64,000 nt of DNA from Pithys albifrons albifrons (Eukaryota; Chordata; Aves; Passeriformes; Thamnophilidae): positions 3,839,520 through 3,903,519 of the forward strand of contig NC_092460.1 in assembly GCF_047495875.1 (NCBI RefSeq), in the 5' to 3' direction. Made by a program: the position numbers and the translations under genes. This document shows, piece by piece, positions 10,983 through 24,185 of this stretch. The first letter of the stretch is position 1; the number at the start of each line of letters is the position of its first letter. The notes under the pieces are model-generated. The model searched no databases, was not told the DNA's origin, and was given only the letters and a program-made list of their open reading frames with translations.

Positions 10983-13900
10983 TGAACCAGTCAAATCCTC
11001 TCTCAGGATCCTACCCTGCATCTCCCCAGTGCTGAAATTTAACCTGGCAACCACTTTTAATGGTAATAGCATAGTAGAAGCCATTTTTGCTAACCATAAA
11101 CTTATTTCTCTCCTGGGGTCACTCAGGGTTGATCCTGATTTATATTGGGATGGCTGGAGAAGGGTGCCCCACTGACCACTGAAAAACAAACTTCCTATGA
11201 ATTCAAACTTGACAGCACAGAAAGCTTAGAGAGAACAACAAAAGAAATGTTATTACGTTTGTAAAAATGAAGCAAGTTTGATCACATTCAAATACTGCTC
11301 AGGAAAACGTGCAGCAGTAACACTGCGTGGAGATCAAGAAAATACACAGAATAAATGAAAAAATAATTCTCTTGTATCCAAACACTGCTACAGCTTCCAG
11401 GTTGTGTCTGTAGAGAATACAATATAATTCACCTGCTTTCATTCGAGTGATCTTTCACATTTCAAAAGAAAACAACAGATGAAAAATTCAATACTGCATT
11501 TACTTCATAAAAGTGAAGAAAAGGTCATTTATTGGCCTTTTTCATTATTAATATCTGTCTAGGCTTATAGTTTAAATACAAAGAATCTTTGCAACAGCCA
11601 TTTATGTTCAAGGCCTCGGAGTTGTTTTACAAGTGGTCTCAAATACATCTGCTAAGTTGAAACAGATCTCATCCTTTCAAATTAGTCATGCTTGGTTCAG
11701 CTTTTTGCAAGGAAAGGAAAAAAAAGAAAAGAAAAAGAACACTATCATCATACAAGGCAGCTTTTCCAGAACTCAAGCTGAACTGAAGCAACTGAAATGG
11801 CAAAGTTAAAACTGAATCCAACAGAAACACCAATTCAGGCTCTGAGTTCCTATTCTAGAGCCTTTGAAAAACTTCATTATCAATTATTTCAATTTGCTTT
11901 TATTGAATTAAGGTTTTAATGTGATCTAAATGTTATTGAATTTAACAGAAATGGTCTTCACTACCACAAAAGAGTTTGGATCAAATGATGGTTTAGAATA
12001 AAAAATAATTTAAAAAAGAAAAAAACCCTGAAACTGATTGTCAAGCCTAAAAGTTTGTTTCCAGCCCCAGCCACCAAGTTGAAACCTTTACCCTTCCTAC
12101 ACTGCCCAGGTACAACAGCCAAGTGATTTCTCAGTGTCTCCTTCCTGCTGGGAGTATTGAAGTGAACATCATAGCTGAGGGCAAACAGCACACACAACAG
12201 GGAGCCTTCTTGGCTGTCAGCACATTCCATGGCCTTACTGCCCAGAAAATCTTACAGAACTGCTTAAAAATCCAGGTGTGTGATGGGAAATCCCTCTCCC
12301 TGCAGGGTGGGTGCTCAGTACCATAAAATGTGTCACACAACTCAGATGGTTGTGATAAACTCAAATTACTGAGGTCACAGCATGATATGGGAAATGGGAA
12401 GGCAACCCCCTGCCCACAAATAGTCATGGTATTGGGGCAAATTTAGGGAGAAAAGCAGGGAAATGAAAGAGGGAGAAAAGGATGGAAAGGTCAGAAATAA
12501 AAGTCCCTCATCCTCTATGAATAATTCAGTAGTAAGATTTGATTTCTAGAATAGCTATTTACATGAATGCACTGAAAGACACCCAGATCTGGCTTTTGTT
12601 TTAAAGAGACTGCCCAGAACTTGGCACAAATATGATCCATCACAACATACACACTGCAGAAATAATTCCTTGGATAATTCTGCCAAGCCCAATCATAAAT
12701 CCACAAGCTGCAGAACTCACGTATCCATAACTTCCAAAATAAAGTAACATAAAAAGAAACTGTGGACTTCTAGTTGCTGGTTCAATAAAATACCCCTTAT
12801 TTCTGGATCAGAGGGCAGTCATGCAGCAACCAGTTGGATATTTTTGGAGGGATTTATAGGTGTATATCTATATTTCTGCATGGGATTCACATTTCCATCC
12901 ATGATTTCCAAAGCCAGCCTCATTAAACAGTGTGCACAAAGAATGAGGAGGACACTTGGATGTACAAAACTTCTGAATATTAGAGCAGTGTATATAAACA
13001 TTTATATATTCTCATTTTCACACGGAACCAGCATTTGCTAATGCAAGTTCCTTCATCACATTATATTAGATCAGCCCATAAAGTGAGAAAATAAACTTCC
13101 AGTTACACTCACTATAATTTATAAGCCAAATTTCTTACAAGAAATTTGGAACCAGATCAAAGTTGGTTTTAATTCAGGATTCCTGAAGACACAAGGACTA
13201 AGTCCCAGCCTTCCTAACATACAAATAATGCTTATTAAAGAAGCAGAGAGGAATCTGAAAGACATGGCATGTTGCTATCATTTTGTTTGCATAAAAATAA
13301 GTGTATTTACTTTTACAAATTCTGAATGCAGAGACTCGTTAATTCTCACTCAACTCTTCTTAAAACTATTATTTCTTTTTTTATTTGATAATAAAGGGCA
13401 AACATGAAAGAAAAAAGTTAATAGAACTTTGTCAAAGTCATCTTAAAGGATACAATGCCATTTTTCAGACTGGAACAACAACAACAAAAGAAAGGAAAGG
13501 GGGAAATTACTGTTACTCTCTTATAAAACTGAAGAAAGTGAAAGCCAATCACTAAGGACTTTGTGGCTCATCTACACACAAATAAACTTTTACCTCCAAA
13601 ATATCTGTGTTATGATAATCATAACTCCTTACGTAAATGAAAAATTTCCTGAAGTTGAAAATTAAGGCCCACATGATAAAGAATAACTATCAGTCAAAAT
13701 TTTGCCTTTCACAAGCACACAATTACACTCTAAAAACAGTCACTGAATTCACCACAAGGCCATTGCCAGAATGGTGACTCCTGGGCCCATCCCAGGGTGT
13801 AAGAATTCCCCTGAGCTGGGCACTGCAGTTTGCCACTGAGGGTAGTGGTAGTTCTGTGGAAACTGAGATTATTTTCCTATTTAAATAACATATTCAAAAT

Positions 13901-16716
13901 AAGCAGAGTGATTCCTAACTTAGAATACACAGTATTTTGGATAAGGAATGAAACTCTTGCCCTTTCAGAAATTAAAAGTCTGGCTTAGACCTGCATATCT
14001 TGTCAGGTAATTTGCTCAGCCAGATAAAATCTGCTGCAGATATGGTTTTTTTGCTCATTGTCTTTCTAGCAAATCAATCCTTGTAAAGTACATAAAACCT
14101 AATCATTACCCAGATGAGTCCCTACTTATCAGGTCATTTGATGACATGCTGCCTAAACGGATCTCATTTATAAAGTCTTGTCTTACCCTTTCAGTGCCAA
14201 GACTCGTGGCTAACACGGCCCAGTGTGCAGCATTCACAATTAGCACAAGTCCATGCCCCAAAACAATTCCCAGATAAACTGAAGGACAGGGAGATGCACC
14301 TGCTGCAATTGGTGCACACACCATGGGTTACATAGTTATTATTTGTGCTGCTATTATCTACTCAATGCAAATAAACTCAGGTGCAAGACTCCCCTCTCAC
14401 AGCAGGCATTTTTAAGGCACAAGGACAGCAATGGCACAAAGTTGTCACTTCTCACCTCTTTTGGACAATAATATCAAATACTCACAACCAGTATTTCCCC
14501 TCCCCTGCTCATGAATTGTCCATGCTCAGGTTGTCATGGTCTTAATTCAAAATATTTCACCTTTCTCAGCAATAATGAGTTTTGATCCATCAATAATCTT
14601 GAAATTTTATAGTCAAGGTCTGTTCCATGTTTGCAAGAGGACTATGTCACATGAGCCAGGAGTGCCCTCATCTACCTTCAGTCATGGAAAAAACATGGTA
14701 CACAGTGCAAAGCAGTGGCTCAGTTCCTCTCCAGTCTATGTTTGCCCTTGGTGTTTTCCTCCAGTGGTGATCCATCACACCTTGAGGACAGACAGAGAAG
14801 GCATGAAGGGATCTGTCCCTCCAGAGGTTCCTCCTTCCCCATTGCTCACAGAGGGATCATGGATGGCCAGCTCTGCCCACCTGCTTGTGTTTTGGACAGC
14901 TGAGAGCAACATGAATTCCAACACTACAATTTTCCTCCTTGTGTAATGAACAATGAAAAATACTGTAGTCAAATATAAAATTTATTCCTTACTCAGAGTC
15001 CACAAGCATGACCATTATATCTTCCCTGAGGAGAAAAGGGGATCACTCTGCACCTCCAATTCCTTCCAGACACTCCAGTCAGAGCTGTGACCATATTCTA
15101 CCATTCTCTTTATTTAAATATCACTTTTATGCAATATGTCTACTGTAGATACAGATCTCTGTTCCTGACAATACCAAAAATGGTAACACACGTGTAGCTC
15201 TTGGAATACAACTGGAGCACAACCTTCCAGCCTCCCTCCAGCCTAAATTAGCTGTGAGCACAACTGATTAGAGCAGAATTCCTTCCACATCTCCACTTAC
15301 ACGCGCCCTCTTTGTGCACTTTTCCTGAAACACTTTGAGTACAATTTCCTTTTCACCAAGGAAAAGGCATTCCCAGAATTCAAACCTGCAAGTGGTTTAT
15401 TTAGCAGATGGTGCCACTCCTTTCCTTGTCCAATTGTGCAGAACTAATCTACAATACGTCCTTCCATTTACAAAAATAGAAATCCTTTGTCCTGGGGACA
15501 AAATTTCACTTTTAGAAAACCAAACCTGTTATTAAAAAACTCCTCACACCAACAGATATTGCCATGAATGCCTTGTCTTAGATTTGCCACCAAGACGAAG
15601 CACCTCTGATAAATATTCCTGAGGGGAGTCTTTTCATCCTTATTTTAATGCCTTTTTAGCATCACTTTTAGAGATGCAGAGATGATGATATTTACTCAGC
15701 CATTTCACCTTTCCCCTCCACTTCTGTGAGTGGCTCTGATAAATACTGGTAATTTCAAGATTTAATTTTGAGCCACTCCTTCCCTAACAAAAATGTTAAT
15801 GTCACCATCTACCCCAGGGAGAACATTTTTGCAACAATATTATCTCTTCCTTTCCCGAGACAGAAAGGCTGCTCACACATTGAGAGCAAATTTTGTTTAG
15901 TGTTTTATTATGCACAATGGAAAAATATTAAATAGATCAATAGGAAAATGAAGCTGTTGCAAGTTGATCTCCACGGAGTGAGGAAAAAAAAAATGCTGGG
16001 GAAATAAGAATTATGAGGAAAAAGAAAATTAAATTTACACATTGGAGATAATAAGGCATGTCGCTTACCCTCAGTGGTTCCTCTAATCTGGCTTTACTTA
16101 ATTGCATTCTTTGTAAAGACATATTGTTTCATTTCTTCCCCTGATGGATCTTTTTTGTTGGGGGAGGATATAGTGTAATTACTAGCTCCCAGCATTATCT
16201 CAACTCTTATTATAAAATGTCAGGATTCTGAAACGGAAAATTTCATGCACTATATAATGTCAATCATCTGTCTTTATGAGATGGAACAGCACTCACTTTG
16301 CTCAAAATGGTTTTTAAGGGGGGAAAGTGTCTTTCATGTATGGTCATTTTTTAAAAGCTGCATTCCCCTCTGCTTTGCACAAGAGAACAGCCACAGTGAT
16401 GAGCAGCCACTTGAAAGGAGATTTGTGTGTGTCAATAACAGCTTTTAAGTCTGGACCAACAGACAAAGTCATGCAGCTGAAGAAACAAGAGAGCAAATTT
16501 TAATATTTCCCAAAAACTTCAAAGCTCCGTTTTCATTTGAGAATCTTTGCGGTTCGAATCAAAGCCACTGTTGCTGTGCAGCATCTGAATTTTACTTTGA
16601 AAAATTCGACACTTCCATCATTATTTCACTTGCCAAAGGAATTTCAAAGAGGAAGTGAGCACCTGTTAACAGCTCTTCAACCTCTCACCCCCCAAATCAG
16701 CCAAGACTTCTTAACT
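10983..16716. other. Long AT-rich non-coding stretch with two minus-strand exon-like segments
   Basis: Mostly AT-rich unique sequence with no recognisable gene. Two minus-strand spots have exon-like borders: 14187-14278, open and hydrophobic with acceptor CCCTGTCCTTCAG and donor GTAAGA; and about 16069-16122, an ATG followed by 17 codons and a strong donor GTAAGC. Both are discussed under findings. Otherwise I see only short A or T runs and scattered frames under 140 codons. Confidence 0.5.
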
Positions 16717-16992
16717 GGGGACTGGCCTCTTCTGCCAGGCAACAAGTGACAGGATGAGAGCAGGTGACCTCAAGTTGTGCCAGGTTGGATATTCAGGGAA
16801 ATGTCTTCACTGAGAGGGGTGGTCAGGCAGTGGAACAGGCTGTCCAGGGCAGTGGTGGAATCCCCATGCCTGGAGTGGATGTGGCACTTGGGGACATGTT
16901 TTAGTGGTGAACCCAGTGCTGGGTTAGTGGTTGGACCCAACGATCTCAGAGACATTTCCCAACCTTTACACTCTGATCCTGCCATTCTGTGT
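16717..16992 (+). mobile_element. CR1 LINE 3'-end fragment
   Basis: Plus-strand CR1 3' region. In order it shows GGCCTCTTCTGCCAGGCAAC, GTGACAGGATGAGAGCAGGT, GACCTCAAGTTGTGCCAGG, TTGGATATTCAGGGAAATGT, AGTGGAACAGGCTGTCCAGG, GGGACATGTTTTAGTGGTG, GTTAGTGGTTGGACCCAACG and TTTCCCAACC, with a degenerate octamer terminus ending CCATTCTGTG. It is more diverged than the copy at 10775-10982 and closer in layout to the minus-strand copy at 9318-9655. It is 5'-truncated, with no open reverse-transcriptase frame. Confidence 0.93.
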
Positions 16993-19963
16993 TCAGAGGG
17001 CACTACCCATTCCATGGCACAGGGGAATGGGAGTGACACAGAAATGAAGGAGCAGCTTCCACGTAGCCAAGGGTCAGTGCTGACATCCACACCCAGGATC
17101 TGGTTCCCATCCCATGGCCTCTATTGTTCAGTAAATGTTTCTGGGAATGCTGTTTGGCTTCAGATGGCTTGATCCTGTAATCTGTACTCAACTAAAACTC
17201 CCACTGAAGCCATGACATTTTGTAACAAAAAGGCATCAATCACTGGGAGCTCCACATTTGTGCATCGACTGAAATGGGCCCTGAAATGTCACAGAAAAGA
17301 CAGAAATCTCCCAAGCCAAAACAAGAGAGCAAAAAGATCAGGGATCACAACAGCTGATGTGGCAGTGGAAAGACTTTGGTCTCTATTCCATGGATAAATT
17401 CACCACAATCTAATGAAGCAAACGGAACAGCCATAATTTCATTAGAATAGCAGGTATTCTCTTGAAATTTAAAATAAATAAAGAGAAATACATACTCCCA
17501 CGAGTTTTAATTATTTATCTCATAAATCTATGCTTGCCACATACTTAGGAATGCATATTTATGCAAAATTTATATTACTTCCTGTAAACTTATTATATCT
17601 GGTAGAACTCATTTACCTGTATTATTTAAATATATTTCTGAATGTGTTTGCTGCAGAACCCACAACAACACCTACTGAACACCTAAACCAACTCATTTTC
17701 ACTAACACTCTGCTGCAGTTGCCACCACATTCCTGTAACAAAGAAGACCTTTAATAAGTTTTTCTACCTACAAGTTCTTCCAGGCCTGCATTGTCATATA
17801 CAGAATTTCAATTTTTAACCATATGACTTCATGAAACAGTTTCATTTTAAGAGATTGCTGGGACTTTTACATGTTACTGAAATTTTAATAATTTTCCAGT
17901 ACCTGGAATGTATTTACATATTATTTTCTTTACCACTCCATAAACCTGGCTGTTAAACCATGTTGCAGACCTGAATCTTTAAGTCAGAGTGAGGTTATTC
18001 AGTGAGTGTTGATCATTGCAACACATTTGGTATCAGATCATACCTGTGCTAAAATTAGCACTGAGCCCTCCCTATGAGAGATTCTGAAAATGAAGACAAA
18101 GACCAGGGCAGAAGCAGCTCTGAAAGAGCCAACCAGCAGGTAATTATTTCATTATTTGAAAGGGGGACGAGGGGGGATTATTTTGCTTCTTGTGTCACCA
18201 TATCATATAGTTAAAAAAAAAAAAGACAACAATCTGTGCCTTTGGATAGGGTTAGGACATTTATTGAACCTCTCCCATGATCAAATCCTGACCTGAGAGG
18301 AAGCTTGCCATGTGTAAATTAGCATTTGGGGTTTGTCCTAAATATTAAAACATCATTCACTCACTACAAGTGATAAACTGAAGCAAAACAACGTGAAAAA
18401 AGATTGCAGCCACTTCCCAGGTATCTGAGTGGAAAAGATGAATTCTGGGGAAAAATCAGAGAGCATCTAGAATGGGAATATAAATATATTCTTTGGATGA
18501 GGGAACTTCAGGGAGTTCATTGCGCTGGAGAACGTTATCTAACAGTCTGCCTGGAGTGATCACACCTCAGACAGGTCACATTCCTGGGAATGAGGCTTCC
18601 AACTCCTCTCATTACTGAGGTCATGTTACCTCTCCTAAAAGGTATGGGAGGGTCAGGCCCCTACACCTTCAGTTCTCCCATCAGATCTGCCAGAAGATCC
18701 CAAGAGTCTCCCTTGTAGGTGACAGCGCAGGTTTGAGGGTCACTCAACAGGGCCATTTTACAGTAAAGCACAATTAAAGACCTGTGCTATACCAACTATA
18801 GCCTAAAGAAACATCCTAATCTTTTTTTACTTCACCTTTTTATCAACAGAATTGTGTAAAGGTTATTAAATTATTCCTTATAACCAGACTGCTTGTTTAC
18901 CTAAATGTTTCTGCATATCTACATCAACCTTCAATGAGCTTTTGAACAGCCAGGATCATTTAATGGATATGGAAATAGTAGGTACAGGGAGGCACCTAAA
19001 ACTGGAGTTTGGGAACTGACTTCTCTTTCAGCACATCAGGAGAAACAGAGGTTATTCTGCTGATGGAAATGAGGAGAGGAAAAGGAGGAGGAGCACCCAA
19101 GTGTGGTTTGGTAACTTGCAGCCACTAAATACCAGTTTATTTCCATGAAAATCCTTCCCTCTGTCTGGCAAGGGACAAGGCGTGTTGCTTGCCAGGGATA
19201 ATCTAAATGGCACAGGGTTAATCAGTTAATCAGTACCTCCTTCCAGGAGGGAAAGCAAAATATCTGCCCCTCTGAATTCCTTGTGCAATGGGAGGCAGGA
19301 CAGGCAGTGATTTTCCTGTGGGAACTGCACTAGTCAGCATGAGGTAAAACAGCACCCACAGGTGTTTATGGCCAAAAACACCCCTGTTCAGCCACATCCA
19401 AGAAAGCCTGACCTGGTGTCTTCTCCACTAGCTTTGGTGCCAAATGAATAGTTTGATTTTTCCAAAACATTAGAAGTGTGGCAAGGTTTTACCCTGATTA
19501 CATCTCTTCCTTTGGCTGTGCATGAATATTATCCACTGGACTTCTGACCTCTGAATTTCTCTGCAATCTCTGTAAACATCACTGCACTGCCGTCTATACA
19601 GTTTTGTCAGCAGTAAAATAACTTCAAACTAGGTTTTAATAATTTGTTGTTAGAACATGATTTTTTTAAAGAGATTTTTTTCATTACATAAAAAGGAATT
19701 CTTTCACTTGAAGCACATTCCCTTGCAGATTTGTGGCATATTTAATTAGTCATTTGGAGTGCAGATCACTGCATTCACTATGGATCAATATATAGTAACT
19801 GACAGCAAGCTGGTAAGGAAATATGGTTGAGCTGAGGAGGAGAGCTGGAGCTCAAAGCTGAGCTGAGAGGGTCCAGATGGGAGACAAGGAACATGATGTG
19901 CCCCCAGGCATCTGCTGCTGAGGGCTCTGAGAGGGGCAACCAGTGGAGCCCAGCAGCAGGGAG
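16993..19963. other. Non-coding stretch, nothing recognised
   Basis: AT-rich unique-looking sequence with few open frames; none over 60 codons lies between about 17.8 and 19.96 kb. A 12-nt A run lies near 18212-18223. No repeat family or exon is recognisable. Confidence 0.55.
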
Positions 19964-20106
19964 ATCACAGAATCACAGACTATTCTGAGTTGGAAGGACC
20001 CACAAGGATCATCGAGTCCAGCTCAAGTCAATGGCCCACACAGGGGATTGAATCCATGGCCTTGGCACTATTACAATCAAGTTTTAACCAACTGAGCTAA
20101 TTTCAG
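19964..20106 (-). mobile_element. tRNA-Ile-derived SINE with CR1-like tail (TguSINE1-like)
   Basis: Read on the minus strand, the first part (20106 down to 20032) is a decayed tRNA-Ile: TTAGCTCAGTTGGTTA contains an intact A box (complement of 20088-20099), the anticodon position still reads AAT (complement of 20070-20072), GCCAAGG follows, and GGATTCAATCCC (complement of 20044-20055) is a slightly changed B box, ending in GTGGGCCA. It runs directly into a CR1-type tail (20031 down to 19964): GGACTCGATGATCCTTGTGG, GTCCTTCCAACTCAG and the terminal TCTGTGATTCTGTGAT. The composite fits the songbird SINE family called TguSINE1, which uses RNA polymerase III for transcription and CR1 machinery for insertion. 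It is a full-length-looking but diverged copy, not a working tRNA: the acceptor 5' strand no longer pairs with the 3' end. Confidence 0.9.
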
Positions 20107-23100
20107 ATGCTGGCCAAGCAGGGACCACGCCGTCTCAGGAAGGGATTTGGCTCTGCTGTCCCTCTCTACTCCCTCCAGAAATGGGGAGCAGCTCTTTAAA
20201 AGTCTCACCTGTACCAGGAGGATCACAAGCCTCCTTTTCTCTTCCTCTTTAGCCACCTCTATATTTGCACTGTGGGCTGCTGCACTTACTCTGTGCTCCA
20301 CTGTGAGCACGTAGAGATGGTAGCCACCACCATCATCAACATAAAAACAACATAAATACTTTATAAAATACCTTATAATTTTATTTTAAGTATTACCATG
20401 GATTATCCAGAATATGGAACATTACTAGAAAAAAAAATTCTCAGCAGAATATTCTCCTTCCAACTGACTATAGCTCCTTATGCTGCACAAGATACAACAG
20501 CAAAGTTTAACACAAAATAAACTTCTATTTATTAATACAACTATGGAAAGAGTTTTATTAGGGGGCCAGAAGTTAAATTGCCATCTAATGGGTAATAATA
20601 AAGTCTATACGCTGCAGTTTCTGGTAATAGTGTCTTAGATTCAGACACACAGCTAAGGTAACCTTCTATTTCTCTTCTTTCATTTGAGAGGCTACTAAGA
20701 ACACCAGAGAATAAAAGAGACTGTTGTTAGTTGTCATACTGTGTCTATAATTACTTACTTTGTTCCTGAAGCCATCACCATGATAAATTTGCAGTTTTTC
20801 CCCATCTGCCAGGAGTAGTAATGTGCAATACATTTAACAACTGAATTTGCATATAGAAAGTATCATTGACCTTTGAATTTAAAAGGACAAAGATTTACAA
20901 GGACACCCTTTTGAAGCAAAGTGCTTAGTTTAGGAAAAATGAAACAGCACAAGAGGAATAAAACGCCCTATCTGCTGCACGTAGGAGAAGTTGCCGATTT
21001 TACAAGGAAGACATTTGAAATCCCTATGAAACAGCTCCCTCGTGAGCAGCCACATAATAAAGGAAACAACTGTCAGCTGGAAGGAAAACACTAAAGCAGG
21101 ATGTGGAGCGTGTTCAGCATCAGGAGAATCGGGTGCTGCAGCAACCTCTGCTCTGCGACGTGGGGGAAAGGAGGGGGACAGCCCTGCTCTGCCTGGGAGG
21201 GTTTATTTCCCTGGCCCTTGGGTGGCAGAGCCTTGCTCTGCTCCCATCCTGAGCTGGGCAGGACCTGCAGCAATCCAGGGAAACCAGGGCATCCCTCCCC
21301 AGCCTGTCCTGCACACACCTGGTTTGCAGCAGATTTGCACCTGCTTGGGCAGAGCTTGGGCAGAGCACGCTCATGGCAACAGGCTTCCTAAAAACAAGGG
21401 GAAATTGCACTTACAGAAAAAAAAGGAAGAAAACACACCTTTTTTTTTCTAATCCTGGGCTGCACCAGGGCCTGGGAAAACCATTTCCCCAGTGCAAGCA
21501 ACTGGACCATTCCAGACTCAACTCTATGGTCACAGGCAGTTCTCCCAACCCCAGGTTGGCCCAGGAACAGCCCTAGCCCTAACCCAGCCCTCCATCCGCC
21601 CATCCCAACATTCCAGAGTTTCCAGAAACATTACAAGTGTCTGTTTTCCTTATTGTCAATAGCTTTTCCAAATAACTCTTATGAAGAAATTGCTACAGTT
21701 CAGCTTCCCATATCATGAATGAATTATTCATAGATGCCGCTTTGTCTCATAAAATTTTAAGATATTAGTTCATAACATAATCATAAGTATGACTAACAGA
21801 CCACACAGCCCTTGTCTACTACACCACACTATTTTCACAATAAACTATGATGACCAAAGATAAAATGACTAGCAAGTTAAAAGTCCAAGAGTTGAAGAAC
21901 TGTTGAATTCTGAATCTCTTAGAGCATGTTTTTTTAGTCATTCTTTAAAGGGTTTTCCCCAGCTTGTTACTTCATCCCCTCTCCATTCTCCCCAGAGCAC
22001 TGTGTGGCTTCAAAGTACCCAGATATATTTGTTCATTCCCTCTGTTTACACCACCAAAGGAAAGAATCAAAGCACTATTTTCTTACAATATACTCCCTTG
22101 TGACTCAAACTGCACGTGTGTGGTTTAGCATGGACTTTAACAGAGCCAGCAGGCTGGGGAGAGGCACTGGCTGCATTGTAAATCAGCTGTGGGTGGAAGG
22201 TAACTAGAAAAGCAAGGACCACCATCAACTCTGAAAATAGTTCCTGTTACACTGTATTTCCAATATTTAATTTCCAGTTGTGACAAACTGACCAAGAAAG
22301 GTGCCCTTCCTATAAAAAGACTAAGAACTAGATGGGAAAAAAGAAAGAGAGAGATAAAAATTTAAACAAACAAAAAAAAAACACACCTGAGGAGAGCAGG
22401 ATGAGTAACAAGAAGGACTTGACTTCTCTCCAGCACTAAATAAGCTGCTATGACAAAACAGATAAGAGAACATGCACTGGACAATACCCTGGGGGGTTTA
22501 TATTTGGAAAAGCTCAGCATTATTGTGTTATCTACAATTAGTTTAACCAAGTCTACCTGCAAGCATCACTAGACATGAGAGAGCACATCTTACCTCCCAC
22601 TGATTTCCTGGTATGTTTTCCATTTGGTTTTCCCATGCACTTTACAAACTGACCTCAAAAGTTTTTACCAATATCCACCCACTAAAGTTTCATGCATAAT
22701 TTCAGTAAAGATTTCTTAGGTTATACTATTAATCCAGCAGAGGAGCTCTATGTTGCCTCAATTTGTTGCCCCCTAGACTATCCATCAGGACATTCCCTTC
22801 CATTTCCTGTGGTAGTTTTGCTGCCAGACCCTGTGTTGATTCATTCTTACTGAAAATTTACAGTTCATTTTAAACAGATCTGAAGACTTTCCCAATTCTA
22901 GCAACTTCTTTACTTAATCCTCATATTGAAGAACTGCACCTGGTATATATACATTAAAAAAACATACTGAAATGTGCTTTTCACAAGTATTTCTCTAACA
23001 CTTCCTGCATTCGCCAACATCTGCTGTGCAGAGTGTTCTCTGGAAGGGATACAAGCAGCAATAAAAGGGACAGGAGTTTGTGACAAGACAAACAATCAGG

Positions 23101-24110
23101 GAGACTTGTCAGAGGTGTTGGCTTAACTGGAAAAAGCAAAGCAGGACTGTGAAGTGATGCAGGGGCTCAGCAGCACGGGTAGGGGCAGCTCCACTCTTAT
23201 CTCTCAGCAGATGCAAGGCTGGCCCATTGACTGGGAGATGTGTCATGGCTGGGGCTCATGTGCTGAACATATGGTGGAGTCAGATTACAACCAGCGAGAG
23301 AAACTCTGTCTCTGCACAGTAACTGTGGTCCATTTTCCCTAAATCTGCCTGCTACTGGCTCGGTAACAAAAACAAAATCAAACACCTGTGCACCAGATAT
23401 GGAATTGTCCAAGTGCCAACACTGATCCATCTGCAAAGCACATCATTAGCCAACTTCTTTTCTCTGGGTGAGACACAAGACAGATTCATCAGAGCAAACC
23501 CACAGCACCACTAAAGGAACATTATGTGTCCCAGCCTACTCCTCTCCACCTCTTCCTTTGTCTTTTCATGCTGCCATAACGGTGATGAACAGTGATAAAA
23601 TAGTCATTACTCTCCCTTTCATCAGGTAATTCTCCAGGCCCTGGACCAGCACACCCTGAGCCTCAGCCCCACTTCTTTATTGGCCCACCTGCCACTGTAG
23701 CGGCAGATCCTTCCAGCCTCATCTGACTCTCCTGCACTTCAGGCCAGGGATATTTTTCAGAATTACTTAAATGCTGCCATATTGGGTCTGTTTGGGTTGC
23801 AGACTTGCTCTGGAAGCAAAATGTAATCCGAGTCATTATATTTTACTCACAGTACATTATGTGATAGATTTAGGCTGGGATTCATTTAGGATTCCTGGCT
23901 GTCTTTCCTCATAACTACATAGGAACATCTTATATATCTTCAGTGTTCTTTCAGAAATAAGATGCTGTAACAATACATCATCACCATGTAAGAAGCTGAA
24001 GCTGGTGTTCTCTTAACTCTGACAAAAGCTGAAGAGGAATATTTCTCTCAGTCGTGTTCTTAATGTGAATACCAAGAGCAAAAGTGAACAATTTGTGCAG
24101 TGCTGATTAG
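20107..24110. other. Non-coding stretch with a GC-rich, stop-poor patch at 21.09-21.41 kb
   Basis: AT-rich sequence surrounds a GC-richer block at about 21090-21410, where two plus-strand and two minus-strand frames are open at once. No known protein is recognisable in any of them. A single telomere-like word (CCCTAGCCCTAACCC) near 21572 is too short to matter. No exon or repeat family is identifiable in the remainder. Confidence 0.5.
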
Positions 24111-24185
24111 GTGTCCCTGCCCATGGCAGGAACTTGATGATCTTTAAGGACCTTTCCAACCAAGCCATTCTAGGATTCTATGATT
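24111..24185 (+). mobile_element. CR1 LINE terminal fragment (about 75 bp)
   Basis: Only the last 75 bp of a CR1 remain on the plus strand: GTGTCCCTGCCCATGGCAGG, TTGATGATCTTTAAGGACC, TTTCCAACCAAGCCATT and two terminal octamers (CTAGGATTCTATGATT). A strongly 5'-truncated copy of the 10775-10982 type. Confidence 0.93.

Noticed and set aside
20032..20106. Functional tRNA-Ile gene on the minus strand
   Set aside because: The acceptor stem no longer pairs, the anticodon stem is mutated, and the sequence continues directly into a CR1 tail: it is a SINE head.
21568..21590. Telomere-like CCCTAGCCCTAACCC
   Set aside because: Only about two units, expected by chance; not an interstitial telomeric array.
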